DNA from: Neocallimastix lanati (nom. inval.) | Lineage: Eukaryota > Neocallimastigomycota > Neocallimastigomycetes > Neocallimastigales > Neocallimastigaceae | NCBI GenBank assembly: GCA_016946835.1 | Contig: JACVTC010000031.1 | Coordinates: 800,001-835,000 of the forward strand | Length of the DNA stretch: 35,000 nt | Direction: 5' to 3' | Shown: piece by piece, positions 19,572-32,537 of the stretch | Layout: every line of letters starts with the position of its first letter | How positions within the stretch are numbered: position 1 is the first letter of the stretch | The notes under the pieces: generated by a model | Database searches by the model: none | Seen by the model: only the letters and a program-made list of their open reading frames with translations | Told to the model about the DNA's origin: nothing | Made by a program: the position numbers and the translations under genes

Positions 19572-22500
19572 ATATTTATTTATTTATTTCTTAATAAAAT
19601 GGATGAGAAAAAATAAATTAATTTTAATAATCTCTCTCGCTCTCTCTATTCTATTCATCTACATAAAAATACATAATATACAACTTATGATTATAATAGA
19701 TTATCATCCATTAATTAAACAATCAATCAATCAATCAATAAATAATAATCAATAAAGTTAATTTTTTTTATTTTATATAAAAAGTACCAAAGATCAAATC
19801 TTTTCCATTCCTCTTTTCTATATTTATATATATATTTATGTAGGTATAAATGGGTTAATGGTATGTATATATATAGGAAAAGGAAAAGGTTTTATAAAAT
19901 GATAAAATGATTATTTTTTTTTTTAATAGATCAATGAAGAAAAGAAGGGAAAGAGAAAAAAAAAATTTTTTTTTTTAAAATAACAACTAATTTACAAATA
20001 TCATTTGTACCTCTAAAAAAAATATTTTAGTATAAGAATATATAATAATAAATAAAAATAAATAAATAAATAAAAATAAATAAATAAATAAAAATAAATA
20101 AATAAATAAAAATAAATAAATAAATTTATTAATTTATTTATTTATTTATTTCTGATGGAAAAATTATTAAATTGAAGAAAAATAAAAAAAAAAAAAAAAG
20201 ATCATGATGATGATTTATTTATTTATTTATTTTATTTTATTTATTTATTTATTATTTATTTATTTATTTATTTTGATTATTTTTTATAATTTTATATTAA
20301 TTAAAATTTAAATTAAAATTAAAAAGAAAATAAAAATTTTTTTTTTTGTGATGGCAATGAATTCAATTCTATTTATTATAATTTATATATTAAAAAAAAA
20401 AAAACTTTATTTTATTTAAATTTAAATTTTAAACTTTTTTTTAATTTTTTATTCATTTAAAAATATTAATAATTAAAGTTTATGTAGAAAAAATTCTTTT
20501 TTTTCTATTTTACTTTTTTTTTTTTATTATTTATTATTTATTATTTTTGAATTTATTAATGATAAAATAATAAAAAAAAAAAAAAAGGAAAATGGACTCA
20601 TGTCCAACTTAAATATATATAGTATATATCATAATATATAAAAGGTATCGTCGGTTACTACAAAAAAAAAAAAAAAAAACTAAAAATGAAGTAGATTAGA
20701 ATAAGTAATAAAAATAGATTGTGAAAATGAGTAGCTAATAAAAAAAAAAATACTTATTATGTATTATAAATTATATATATATATGAAATAAAATAATTTT
20801 TTTTTATTTTTTTTTATTTTTTTTTTTAAAAAAAAAAGAAATAGAAAAAAGAAGAAAGAGGACAGACTCAAGTTGAGTTATATTGTTTTCTAAATTTTTT
20901 AAAACTGCTTCCATTTATTTTGATATGTCATATATAAATATTTTACTTCTTTTGGAAATTAGTCTATTTAAAAAAAAAAAAAAAAAAATTCTTCAAATTC
21001 AATAATTTTTTTAACATCATTTTCAATTAAATTTCAATTTTAATCAAAATAATTTTTCCAAAGGGTTTTTTTTTTCAATCCTTTATCACTTTAATTTTTA
21101 TATTTTTTTTTGACATTTTAGAGTTATTAATATATGTATATGTGTGTTGATTTACTTTGGTGCTTTTATATAAAAAAAAGCTTTTTTTTTTACATATAAT
21201 TCAATTTTTACAAATTTCAAAATTTTTTGTAATTAATAAATTATTATAAATAAATAATTAAAATTTCTGTTTTATATATTTGATTCTTTATATATATAAA
21301 TACAAATTTATGTAATTTTTATATAAATACTTTTTTTTTTTTCTTTAGTAATAAAATAAAATATTTTTAATTTAAAAGTATAATTTATGCGTCTGCAGTA
21401 TAGAATTTATTAATTAATATTGATTTAATAATGAATTAGAGTATTGAATATCATATTTTATTTATCATAATTTCATTAGTTATTCAATGATTCTATAGAA
21501 TTATCTATTCATTCTTTATTTCATATTCTTAAATTGTATTGGACAGAATAATTAATAAAGTTTTTATACTTTTATTATAATTAAAAAAAATTTTTTTTTC
21601 ATATAAAATTTTTATATTTATTTATTTATTTTTTTTATATTTAATTATTAATATATTATTGTTTTAAAAATTAGAAAAAAAAATTTTTTTTTTTTTGTAA
21701 TAACCTTTATTGTCTAATTGTTTTAATTTTCTTTTTCTTTACTTTCTTTTTATTTTATTATTATATTTATATGAAAGATGAGTCAATTTTTTTTTTTTTA
21801 AAGAATTATAATAAATAAATATAGTATTTTATTATTAATTGAAAAAAAATTAAAAAAGGTTTGAATGTTCTTTTAATTTTATTTTAATTTCTTAGATTTT
21901 AAATAATTTTTTTTATATATAGATATAGAAAGAAAATAAAAGTATAAAATAACAAATTAAAATGAAAAAAAAAAAAAACTTACCTTTTTTCTATATTGTA
22001 TTTAATTAATGATAAAAAAAATTTTATTTATTTATTTATTTTTTTTTGACTTTAAGTTTTTTATTAAAAAAATAAACTTTAAATTTTCTATTATTATTTT
22101 ATTTATCTATCATTTAATTATTTCCTTTTTTTTTTTAAAAATGTAATTTCTTCTTTTTATTTGAAATTGATATTTTAGTTGATAATTAAATAATTAATTA
22201 ATGTTTGATATTATTAATATAGACTAATTTTTAATTTTTATTATTGTTTGGTTTTATTTAGAAAAAAAAATTTTTTTTTTTTAATATTTCATTTTTTAGG
22301 TTTAATTTTTATTTTATTGTTTGTAAAGCCAAATAAAAAAAATTTTTTTTTTTATATTAAAATTTAAGTTTAAATTTCAATAAAAAATAATTATATTTAT
22401 ACGATTTTTTTTTTATAATAATAAATATTAAATAATTATTAATTATAGTTTAAATAATAATAATAAATGAAAAATTTTTTTATTTTTTTTTTAAAGCCAT

Positions 22501-23138
22501 AGATTTATGTATTCTTTAACCCTTCAATAAATAATAAATAAATTATGTAATAATAAATAGATGGATAATTAATAATAAATAATTCAATAATTACTTTGAA
22601 AATAATTGATAATTTAATAATAAATAATAAATAATATAAAATTTATTTTTTTTATTTTTATTTCATTTTATTTCATTTTATTTTTATAAATAAAACCCCC
22701 ATTTTTAAACCTCCATTTTAGTTTTAATCATTATTAAAGGTTTAAAAAATACATTTATTTTAAACATTTATTTAATTATTAATTTAAATATTTTTCTTTG
22801 GATTTTTTTTTTTTTTTTTAAAAATTATTTCTCATCCTTATATAATATATTATTTTTTTTCATTCAATTTTTAGATTATTATTTTTATTTAATTATTAAT
22901 TTTATTAACATTGAATAATAGTCATTTAATTATATAATAATAATATATATAATAAATGATAAATTAAATTATAATTATATATAATTATAATTATATAATA
23001 ATATAAAATTTAGATAATTGAAATAAATTATTGATTTATAAATAATAAAATTAACGATTGAATTATATATTTTTTAAAGTTCAGGTATTGTTATAGGAAA
23101 TGAATATTTATTTAAGGATAGATTTTGCTGATTTACTT
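18897..23138. other. AT-rich intergenic desert
   Basis: It contains poly(A) at 19534-19569 (36 nt), (AAT)n at 19210-19243, (AATC)n near 19720-19740, (AAAT)n at 20041-20156 and several palindromic A-run/T-run junctions. No coding-like frame or RNA gene is recognised. The minus-strand open frame near 18880-19092 has Phe/Ile/Lys-only composition and is not credible. Confidence 0.65.
20041..20156. repeat. (AAAT)n array with inverted (ATTT)n end
   Basis: AAAT units with periodic extra A (about an 18-bp higher-order period) run to about 20125. The complementary TTTA units follow to 20156, so the array is self-complementary and could form a hairpin. Confidence 0.85.
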
Positions 23139-23222
23139 TAATTAAATTTTAAAATTTATTATTCAATTCTATTTGAATATTAATTAAATTTTAAAATTTA
23201 TTATTCAATTCTATTTGAATAT
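23139..23222. repeat. Tandem duplication, 42-bp unit, two copies
   Basis: Two adjacent identical 42-bp copies (23139-23180, 23181-23222) starting TAATTAAATTTTAAAATTTA. Confidence 0.88.
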
Positions 23223-23462
23223 TAAATTCAATATATAATTTTATTTATTATTGATTATTGATTAATTAATGAATATTTATTAATTTATCTAAATTTATTT
23301 ACATTTATTAATATATATTTATTTATACTTATGAATATTTATTAATCTATTTATATTTATAAATTATATTTATTTACTTTTTAATTAATTTATATTTATT
23401 TATTTATTTATTAATTAGATTATATTTATTTATTTATAATCAATTTATATTTATTTATTTAT

Positions 23463-23687
23463 TTATTAATTAATTAATATTTATTTTGGTTTTTATTAAT
23501 TATATATTGAATCTAATTAATTTTTATATATTGAGTAATGGGGTTATAGTTGAATATATAAAAAAATTTTTTTTATTAATTAATATTTATTTTGGTTTTT
23601 ATTAATTATATATTGAATCTATTTAATTAATTTTTATATATTGTTTAATGGGGGTTATACTTGAATATATAAAAAAATTTTTTTATT
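23463..23687. repeat. Tandem duplication, about 110-bp unit, two diverged copies
   Basis: The right copy begins near 23573. Both contain TTATTTTGGTTTTTATTAAT, then TATTGAATCTA and GGGGTTATA, with small indels between them. The GGGG run makes the homology clear. No coding function. Confidence 0.85.
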
Positions 23688-23690
23688 CAT

Positions 23691-24314
23691 TTAATAGTAT
23701 TTATATTATAATATGTCATTAATATATTAATAAAGTTTATTTTGATTATAGAGTATTTTATAGCTATTTATTATTATAATTAAAACTTATTTATTTATTT
23801 ATTTATTATTTAATTATTTATTATTTATTTATTTATTTTTTATTGTTTAATTATTTATTAATATTTATTTATTAATTATTTAATTATTTATTATTTATTT
23901 ATTTATTTTTTATTGTTTAATTATTTATTAATATTTATTTATTTATTATTTATTATTTATTTAGATAAATAGATTGAAATATCTAAATATTAAATAAAAA
24001 AAATTTTTTTTTTTTTCATGGGTATCTTATAAACTCTTTTTATATGAATAATATTTAATATATGTATTATACATTTAAAAATTGTATACAAATTGTAATT
24101 GAAAGTGTTTTATTGATTATTAACTATTTTATTTAATTTTATTATGGATTATTTGTTTATTAATTATTTGTTATTCCAGTATTAATTGTTATTCCAGTAT
24201 TTATAAGTATATAAATACTTAATAGTATTTATATTATAATATGTCATTAATATATTAATAAAGTTTATTTTGGTTATAGAGTATTTTATAGCTATTTATT
24301 ATTATAATTAAAAC

Positions 24315-24342
<28 letters not shown>
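23691..24342. repeat. Pair of direct repeats of about 115 bp, 528 bp apart
   Basis: Copies start at 23691 and 24219 with TTAATAGTATTTATATTATA. They differ by one substitution (GATTATAG versus GGTTATAG) before ending in TTTA runs of different length. The intervening sequence is TTTA/TTA repeat plus about 200 bp of AT-rich DNA. No TG...CA ends, primer site or polypurine tract is seen, so this is a segmental duplication and not an LTR pair. Confidence 0.8.
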
Positions 24343-24345
<3 letters not shown>

Positions 24346-24627
24346 TTATTCAATTATTTATTATTCAATTATTTATTATTTATTATTTATTATTTAATTA
24401 TTTATTATTTATCAATTATTATTTATTATTTATTATTTATTATTTATTATTTATTATTCAATTATTTATTATTTATTATTTATTATTCATTATTCATTAT
24501 TTATTATTTATTATTTATTATTCCATTATTATTTATTATTCCATTATTATTTATTATTCCATTATTATTTATTATTCCATTATTATTTATTATTCCATTA
24601 TTATTTATTATTCCATTATTTATTATT
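24343..24627. repeat. TTATTTA array followed by an 18-bp repeat, six copies
   Basis: Heptamer runs with CAATTATT interruptions lead into TTCCATTATTATTTATTA units beginning at 24521, 24539, 24557, 24575, 24593 and 24611. The 18-bp array appears to have grown out of the same TTATTTA background by gaining CC. Confidence 0.9.
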
Positions 24628-25920
24628 TATTATTTCTATTTTTTTTAAAAAAAATATTTAATTATTTTCATAATTTTTTTTTATTTATTGGTAGGATTTT
24701 ATATAATAACTAAAAAAATTATATAAAATCTCAATATTAATATTTATTTATTTTTTTTTTATTATGATCATTTTGATATATTTTTCTTCCTTTTTTTTTT
24801 TTTTTTTTTTATTTATTTTAATATATATACTTTTTTATATTTATTATTAAATGTTTATTATAATTATATATATAAAAATTTTACCTACCTTAACTATTTA
24901 TGTATATATTCATAATATATACACATATAAAAATTTTTATTATTAAATAAAATAATAATAAAATCAATAATATCAATAAAAAATAGTTTCAACCTACCTT
25001 TTTATTATTATTTTTTTTTCTTTTAAGAAAAATATTATTATTTAAAAAAAAAAAAAACTACCATATATATTATTTATTTACTTACTCTACATTTATTTAT
25101 TTATTATTAATAATATTTAGGTATCTATTAAGGATTGGAAATATATATTTGATAAAAAAAGTTGACTTTATTTAAAATTATTATTTGATGAAATGAATAT
25201 AAACAAAAAATTTTATTATTATTATCATTTTTTTTAATAATTAAGGTTTGGTGTATGAAACAATAAAAAAAAAAATTTTTTTTTATTTATAATTTAAATA
25301 AAAATATATAAATATATAGTATAGATATAGATATCTTGTTGTAAGTCTTGCTGATAAAATGTTTTTAATAAAACTTTCTCTTTATTTTACTTTTTTTTTT
25401 TACTTTATTATTATAATTACTATTGGATGATTCTATCTTTTTTTTTTTTTTTTTAAATATTATATATATGTATTTTTTGTATTTAGATAATAAAAATTAT
25501 TATTATTATTATTATTTTTTAATTTGTATATATAGGATCATATTATTTATAAATATGTTTTTTTAAAAAAAAAATATTTAATATTTATTTTTATTTTAAA
25601 TATATATTACGAATAATATAAAAAAAATTTTTTAGGTTGATGTTCAGTTTAAAGAAAAAAAATATTTTTTTATAAAAGTTACTTTTTAATATTATATTAT
25701 ATTATTGTATTTATATCTTTTAATTTTCTTTTTATTTTTTATTTTTTATTTTTTGTGTTCATTTCTTTTTTAAAAAATGTTATAATCAATAATATCATAT
25801 GTATATTTTATATCATGAAGAAAAAAAAAATATAAAAAAAATGCTTATCATCATTATTTATAATAAATACCTATTTCTTTAGATAAAATATGGGAAAATA
25901 ATAAAATATAAAGAGGTCCA

Positions 25921-25951
<31 letters not shown>

Positions 25952-26881
25952 TAATAAAAATGGTTAAAATATTTATAAGAATATATATATATATTATATA
26001 TTTATTTTTATTTCTATTTCTATTTAAATATTTCATTTATACTATTATCCTTTTTTTTTTCCCTCTTTATTGATAATAAAATATTTTTAAAAAAAAAAAA
26101 ACATATGTAAAAAAAAATTCTTCTATTTTATTATTATTATTATTATTTAGTTTTAAATTGGATATAAAAGTTTTTTCTTTTTCTTTTTCTTTTTTTTTTT
26201 TTTTTTTATTTCATCAAAAAAAATATTATATGGTTATATTCTTTATATTTTATATTTTGTATTTTATGTATTGATCCATAAAGGTTAACTGTATTTATAT
26301 TTATCATCATATTATTCAACTGACAATAAAAAATATATATATATATATTTCTTAATAACATAATAAACCCAATATTTTAAAATAATATTATTAATAAAGT
26401 GAAAAAATAATTTTTTTTTTTTTTTTTTTGGTCTATAATTTTCTTTTATATAGAAAAAAAAATATTTCTAATAAGTATATTTTTTTATATTTATTGTTTA
26501 TTATAATATAAATTGTAAATTATAACCAAAAAAAAATAAAAATAAAAATAAAAAAATAAAACAAAAATAGATATAATATCTGTCAATATATATAACTTTA
26601 AATACTTTAATAAAGTAAAATATATATATATCCAGTATTATTATTTATATTTTTATTTTTAAAAAGTTTTGACTGATTATATATTTAAATAAACATTTTA
26701 TTTCTATTATTTTATTAGTCATAAAAGAAAAAAAAAATAATAATCAAAATAATTAATCTTTTTTTTCCCCTTTTCTATATATAAAAGTTTTTTTTTTTTT
26801 TTATATACTACATCAAATAATTTTAATAATCTTTAATATATATGTATATTTTTTTTTTTTTTTGTTCTTTTAATCCTTCGG

Positions 26882-26956
26882 ATGATAATCGAAAAGACGG
26901 GACCCAATGAAAAAGTTGCAAAGTCAATGGATAGAATAACTAATTTAGATAATTAA
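26882..26956 (+). other. Small coding-like open frame in the AT desert (24 codons), unproven
   Basis: ATG to TAA encodes MIIEKTGPNEKVAKSMDRIT plus NLDN. Unlike neighbouring frames it uses a balanced set of residues including Gly, Pro, Val, Ala and Asp, and the DNA contains GACGGGACCC in an otherwise A/T landscape. No family is recognised. It may be a peptide gene, a single exon, a fragment of a decayed gene, or part of a non-coding RNA. Confidence 0.25.
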
Positions 26957-28589
26957 TTTAAATTTTTTATTTCTTATTTCATTTTTTTTTTTTAAAAAAA
27001 AAATTTAAAATTATATATGTATGAAGAATATAAAAATTTAAATTAAAAAAAAAGTCAATATATATAAAAAATATATATATATATTAATTTAGACCAATAT
27101 ATAAATTATTCATATAAATTAAATAAATAGTAATCACTATTAATAAAGAAATAAATTAAATAAATATTTATGGAAATTTAAATAAATATATATATAATAT
27201 TAAATGAATAAATAATAAAGTATAAATAAATTTATTTATTATATCATATATTATATTTAATGAATAAAATAAAAATGAAAAACATACATGAAAACTAATT
27301 AAAAATATGCAAAACAAACTAAACAAATCTAAACAAACTAAAAGAACGAAAAATATTAATATACTAAATTTTTATTTTTATTTTTATTTTTATTTCTTTT
27401 TTCTTTATTATTATTATTAAAATAATCATCACACAAATTAATAATAATTATATATAAAATCATTATATAATAATAAAATAATCTTACTAATAATTAATTA
27501 ATATAATAATTCTAGATTCATTTCATTTAGTATTTTTGAAATGGATAAAATGAAAAACAAAAAATATAAAGTTTTCAGTCTCTAATAAAAAAAAAATTTT
27601 TTTTAAAATTTTTTTTAATATATATATATAATAGTTTGAATTAAATAATATATATTCTATTACATACCAGATATATGAAATGTATATATGACGTTAATCA
27701 GTACATATATCTATTTTTAATTTTAATTCTTATTTTCTTTTTTTCCTTTTTTTTTTTTTTTTAAATGATTTATTATTTACTTAATAAATGTCTAGAACAT
27801 AAAATGGATTAATTTTCTTAATCTATCATTAAATAATAGTACCACTTTAAACTTTTCCTATTTGTAGTAAAATAAAATAATAATATAAATAAAATTATCT
27901 TTATAATAATACAAAATATATATATATATATATATAAATTTTATTATTCTTTTTTTTTTTTTTTACTTCTTTTTTATTTCTTTTTTTTTTTTTTTTAAGA
28001 AAATATAATTCATATATTTTCTTTTAATACTAATTTGTATATTTTTTTTAAAAAAAAATTAAATATATTTACTAATTAGTTTTTTTAAATTAAAAAAAAA
28101 AAAAAAATAAAAAAAAAATTTTTAATTTAAAGGATAAAAGGATAAAAGATGATTAAAATATTTTGAATGATATAAATGATATATAAATGATATAAACTAG
28201 ATTACTATTGAGCTAATTTTTTAATTATTTAAAAAAAAAAAAAAAAAAAAAATAATTAAATCATTATTAAAGTTTATTATTATTATTATTATTTTAAAAC
28301 TAAAAAAACATTATAATTTTTTTTTCTTTGAACAGGATCAAATTTAAAGAAATAAATAAAAGTTTGAACCATTTATATTAAAGGGATATATAATAAGAAT
28401 TATATATTCAAAAAAATTGAAACATCTTTATTTTATTTTATTATATACTATTTTTTTTATATTATATCTATTAATATTTTATGAATTCATTCTTATATAT
28501 AAATTAGTAAAATTTAAAAATATTTAAAATTATTTTCTATATTTCTACATATAAAAATTAATTCTAAAAAAAAAAAAATATATAATTTT

Positions 28590-28740
28590 TACGGCTAATT
28601 TTACATCTATTAAACTTTTTAAGATTGCAAATTTTTCAACATTAAGATTTTAAGGTTAAACCAATCGTTGATATCTTTTGTTGGATTATCTGTAAATTGA
28701 ATTAAATATTAAATGGTTACACTTTACCAAAAATTCAAAA
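28590..28740 (-). other. Complex-sequence island with a possible short terminal exon
   Basis: On the minus strand, TTTACAG (a 3' splice-site-like sequence ending at 28690) precedes an open stretch 28689-28619 reading NPTKDINDWFNLKILMLKNL plus QS and a stop. The composition is more protein-like than the surroundings. No matching upstream exon was identified, so this may be chance or a gene relic. Confidence 0.2.
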
Positions 28741-29132
28741 CAAAGCAAAAAAAAAATGTAATAACTAATAAAAAAAACAATGAAAATAAAAAAAAATTTA
28801 ATTTTTTTTTTATATTTTGAGATTTTATTTTAATACTACGATTATTTATTATATGGAAAAGATAGACAATATATTAAAGATGTATAAATAAAATATATTA
28901 TAATATATGTCAATTATTTTTAATAATATTTAATATTAAAATAGAAAAAAGTTTATTTTTTAGTTTTTGTTTTTATTTTAATTATTTTTTTATTTTTTTT
29001 TTTATTTTATTTTAATTTTAAATTAATAAATAATGAAAGGAGTTAAATGAAGCTATCAATTCAAATCAATTTACAAAGATTTAGGAAAAGAAGAATAAAG
29101 AAATAAAATTTTATATTTTAAACATATAATAA

Positions 29133-29174
<42 letters not shown>

Positions 29175-31200
29175 AATTGGAAGAATGAAAAAAAAATATA
29201 TAAAAATAAAAAAAAGGTATTAATAATTTATATAATTTAGTAAATAAATAAATAAAAAAAAAAAATAATAGATAAAATTAAACATTAGTTTTAAAATAAT
29301 AAATAATTAATATAAAATAATAATTTAGTAATTAAATAAAAGATTTATGAAAATAATTTTTTTTCATAATAATTATACATATACATCTTATCAATAATAA
29401 ATTATATAAATATAAATATACTTCATAACTATTTTTTTTTCAAGAGTATATGTATAATATTGATATATCTCGTTTTTTTTTTTTTTTTATTTCTTTTATT
29501 AAATAATGTATTTTTTATATGTTTTATTAAATGTTAAATTTAAAACATAAAAAATAAAGCATAAAATATAAAAATAAAATGAAAAAATAGGTTAAAGGAA
29601 AAAATTATTTTTTTTTAAAAAAAAAATTATAATAAGAACCTATAAAAAAAATTATATTAAAAGTATTAATTCATATTATTAATTCATATTATTATTTATA
29701 AAAAAAAAAAATTTTATTAAATAATAACAATTAATGCAATCATAAATCAACTCTTCTCATTTCTTTCTTATTTAAAACTACTTTCATAAGCAATATAAAT
29801 ATAAATTAGTATTAATTTTATTTATATATATGATTTTTATTCATAATGAATAGTATTTTATATATAAAATGAATTAGATGTTTTTTTTTGTTTATTTTTG
29901 TTTTTACTTTCTAAATCTTTAAAAATTAATTGGCTAAAAGAAAAATAAAAAAAAAAAAAAATTATTTAAAAAAATAAATATATTAGATACAGATATATAT
30001 AATTTACAATTTTAATATATGATACAATTATATTTTAATTTAAATTTGTTACAAACAAAAAAAATTTTTTTTTTTCTTTTAATTTTCTTTTCATATATTA
30101 AAATCATAAATAAATAGAATATATTAATTATTTTAATGATACATTATAATATACAGTATAATTCAATATATATATATATATATTTTTTACTAATCTAACT
30201 TAGCCATAATTTTATTAAATGATAAATAAATATTATAGGCTGATAATAAACTATATAATTCCTAATTAATATTTTGATTATTTAATAAAAATAAAGCTTT
30301 TTTTTTTTAAAAATACGAAAATCAAAAAAGAAAAAATATATATATATTAATATAGATATTTAAATAAAATTAAAGTGAACTTTTTTTTTTTTTCTTTTTC
30401 TTTAAATAAAAGGAAAATAAAAATTTAAAAATGAATAAAATATATATAATTATTTATTAATTTATTAATGTATAATCATTGTATTAATAATGTAACCTAA
30501 TAAATATATATATAGAAGTAAATTTAATAAATAAATCTAATCATAATTCAATTAATACTATTTAATATAATTTATAATAAATATATATATATTTCTTTTT
30601 TTAAGAAAAAAAAAAAAAAGAGGAAAATGATGAACCTTAGATGATGGATGTTTAGTAATTTTAGGTTTAATTATTAATAGCTTTTTATTTATTTATTTAT
30701 TTAATATTTGATTTTTATTAACTGATTTTTTTTTTTTTTTCAATATTTGATTTGTTTCTTATTAAATTCTTTATTTTATTTCATGATTTTTATTAAAATA
30801 TATGATTTTTATTTAATTATGATTTTCATATATTTAATATTTTTAATAATCTTGTTTAATTTTTTTCCCCTTATTAATGACTAAATAATAGTTTAAATCA
30901 TAAATTTTATATTTAATTAATTACTTTATTTATTTATTATCATTATCATTATCAATTATTTACTTTTAGAAGTTTCATAGTTTAAAATATTATTTAGAAC
31001 TGTAAATTTAATTTAGTTTTATCTTTTTTTTTTTTTTTTTTTATCATGATACAGATTAAATAATAATATTTATTATAATAATATATAGTATTACTTAATA
31101 TTAATAATGATTATTATAGCAATAATAATAATTAATAAATAATAAATAGTTATATAATAATGAATAATAAATAATAGACAATAACCCTTCTTAATAATAG

Positions 31201-31612
31201 CAATGATAATAATAATAATAATAAATAATAAATAATAAATAATAAATAATAAATAATAAATAATAAATAATAAATAATAAATAATAAATAATAAATAAAT
31301 AATAAATAAATAAATAAATAAATAAATAATAAATAATAAATAAATAATAAATAAATAATAAATAAATAAATAATAACAATAATAAATAATAAATAATAAA
31401 TAATAAATAATAAATAATAAATAATAAATAATAAATAATAAATAATAAATAATAAATAATAAATAATAAATAATAAATAATAAATAATAAATAATAAATA
31501 ATAAATAAATAATAAATAAATAAATAAATAAATAAATAATAAATAATAAATAAATAATAAATAAATAATAAATAAATAAATAATAACAATAATAAATAAT
31601 AAATAATAGACA
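31201..31612. repeat. TAAATAA/TAAA array with a 210-bp higher-order duplication
   Basis: The 90-bp block 31291-31380, ending in TAATAACAAT, recurs exactly at 31501-31590. The heptamer tracts before it also line up, giving a 210-bp period over two copies. The duplication is therefore larger than slippage of the 7-bp unit. The open minus frame is a repeat shadow. Confidence 0.9.
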
Positions 31613-31701
31613 AGTGTATATATAGGTTAATTATTGAATAAAGTTTTTTTCAATATTATTTAGACCATGAAAAAGAAAAAAAAAAAATTTTTTTTCTTTA
31701 T

Positions 31702-31763
31702 ATTAAAATAATTATACCTAAATTTTATTTAAATTAAAATAATTATACCTAAATTTTATTTAA
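31702..31763. repeat. Tandem duplication, 31-bp unit, two copies
   Basis: Identical adjacent copies at 31702-31732 and 31733-31763 containing AATTATACCTAAATTTTATT. Confidence 0.88.
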
Positions 31764-32097
31764 ATTAAAAAATTTTATACTTTTTTAACCTTAAATTGAA
31801 ATATATCCATACATATAAAAAAAAATAGGATTCAATATTTATAGTTAATATTTTTATATATATATTTGTAATAAATGTTAACAATATAATAAACTATAAT
31901 AAAACATTGATTGACCTCTTAAATATAAATTATATATAATAAATTTAAAACTACAACAATAAAAAAAAGTTTTAGCAATAATAACTGTAATATATAACGA
32001 AGACAATAAAAGTAATAAACAAATATATATTAATGTTAAATAATAAAAAGTAATAAATAATAAATAAAATAAAAATAATTATAAGTTAATAAGAATC
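31764..32097. other. AT-rich spacer
   Basis: Nothing recognisable; no coding-like frame and no RNA gene signature. Confidence 0.6.
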
Positions 32098-32390
32098 AGT
32101 AATAATAATAATAAAAAATAATGAATAAATAAATAATAATTGAATAATAAATAATAAATAATAAATAATAAATAATAAATAATAAATAATTAAATAATAA
32201 TAATAAATAATTAAATAATAATAATAAATAATTAAATAATAATAATAAATAGTAATAAATAATAATAAATAATAATAAATAATAATAATAAATAATAATA
32301 AATAATAATAAATAATAAATAAATAATAATAATAATAATAATAAATAATAATAAATAATAAATAAATAATAATAATAATAATAATCAAAT
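32098..32390. repeat. Compound (TAA)n / (TAAATAA)n array
   Basis: Heptamer units at about 32148-32188 give way to AATTAAATAATAATAAAT units (17 bp) and then (TAA)n, in the same orientation as the 31201-31612 array. Confidence 0.88.
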
Positions 32391-32537
32391 GATAATACAA
32401 ACTATGATCACTTTAAATATTAAGTTTATAAAATAATAATATATGTAGTGTTGATAAATAAATATAGTAATGAAAGATAAAATAATAAATAAATACAATT
32501 GATAAAAAAATAAGTACTGTAATAATAGATAGTGAAT

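Larger units (their letters stand above)
24628..31200. other. AT-rich intergenic desert
   Basis: A/T runs and short TA/TTTA repeats, including (AAT)n at 29130-29169. Two complex islands (about 26870-26960 and 28590-28740) are listed separately. No tRNA, rRNA or recognisable protein domain was found. Confidence 0.65.

Noticed and set aside
23691-24342. Second LTR element
   Set aside because: Repeat ends lack TG/CA, no primer site or polypurine tract, no flanking duplication, and the ends dissolve into TTTA runs.
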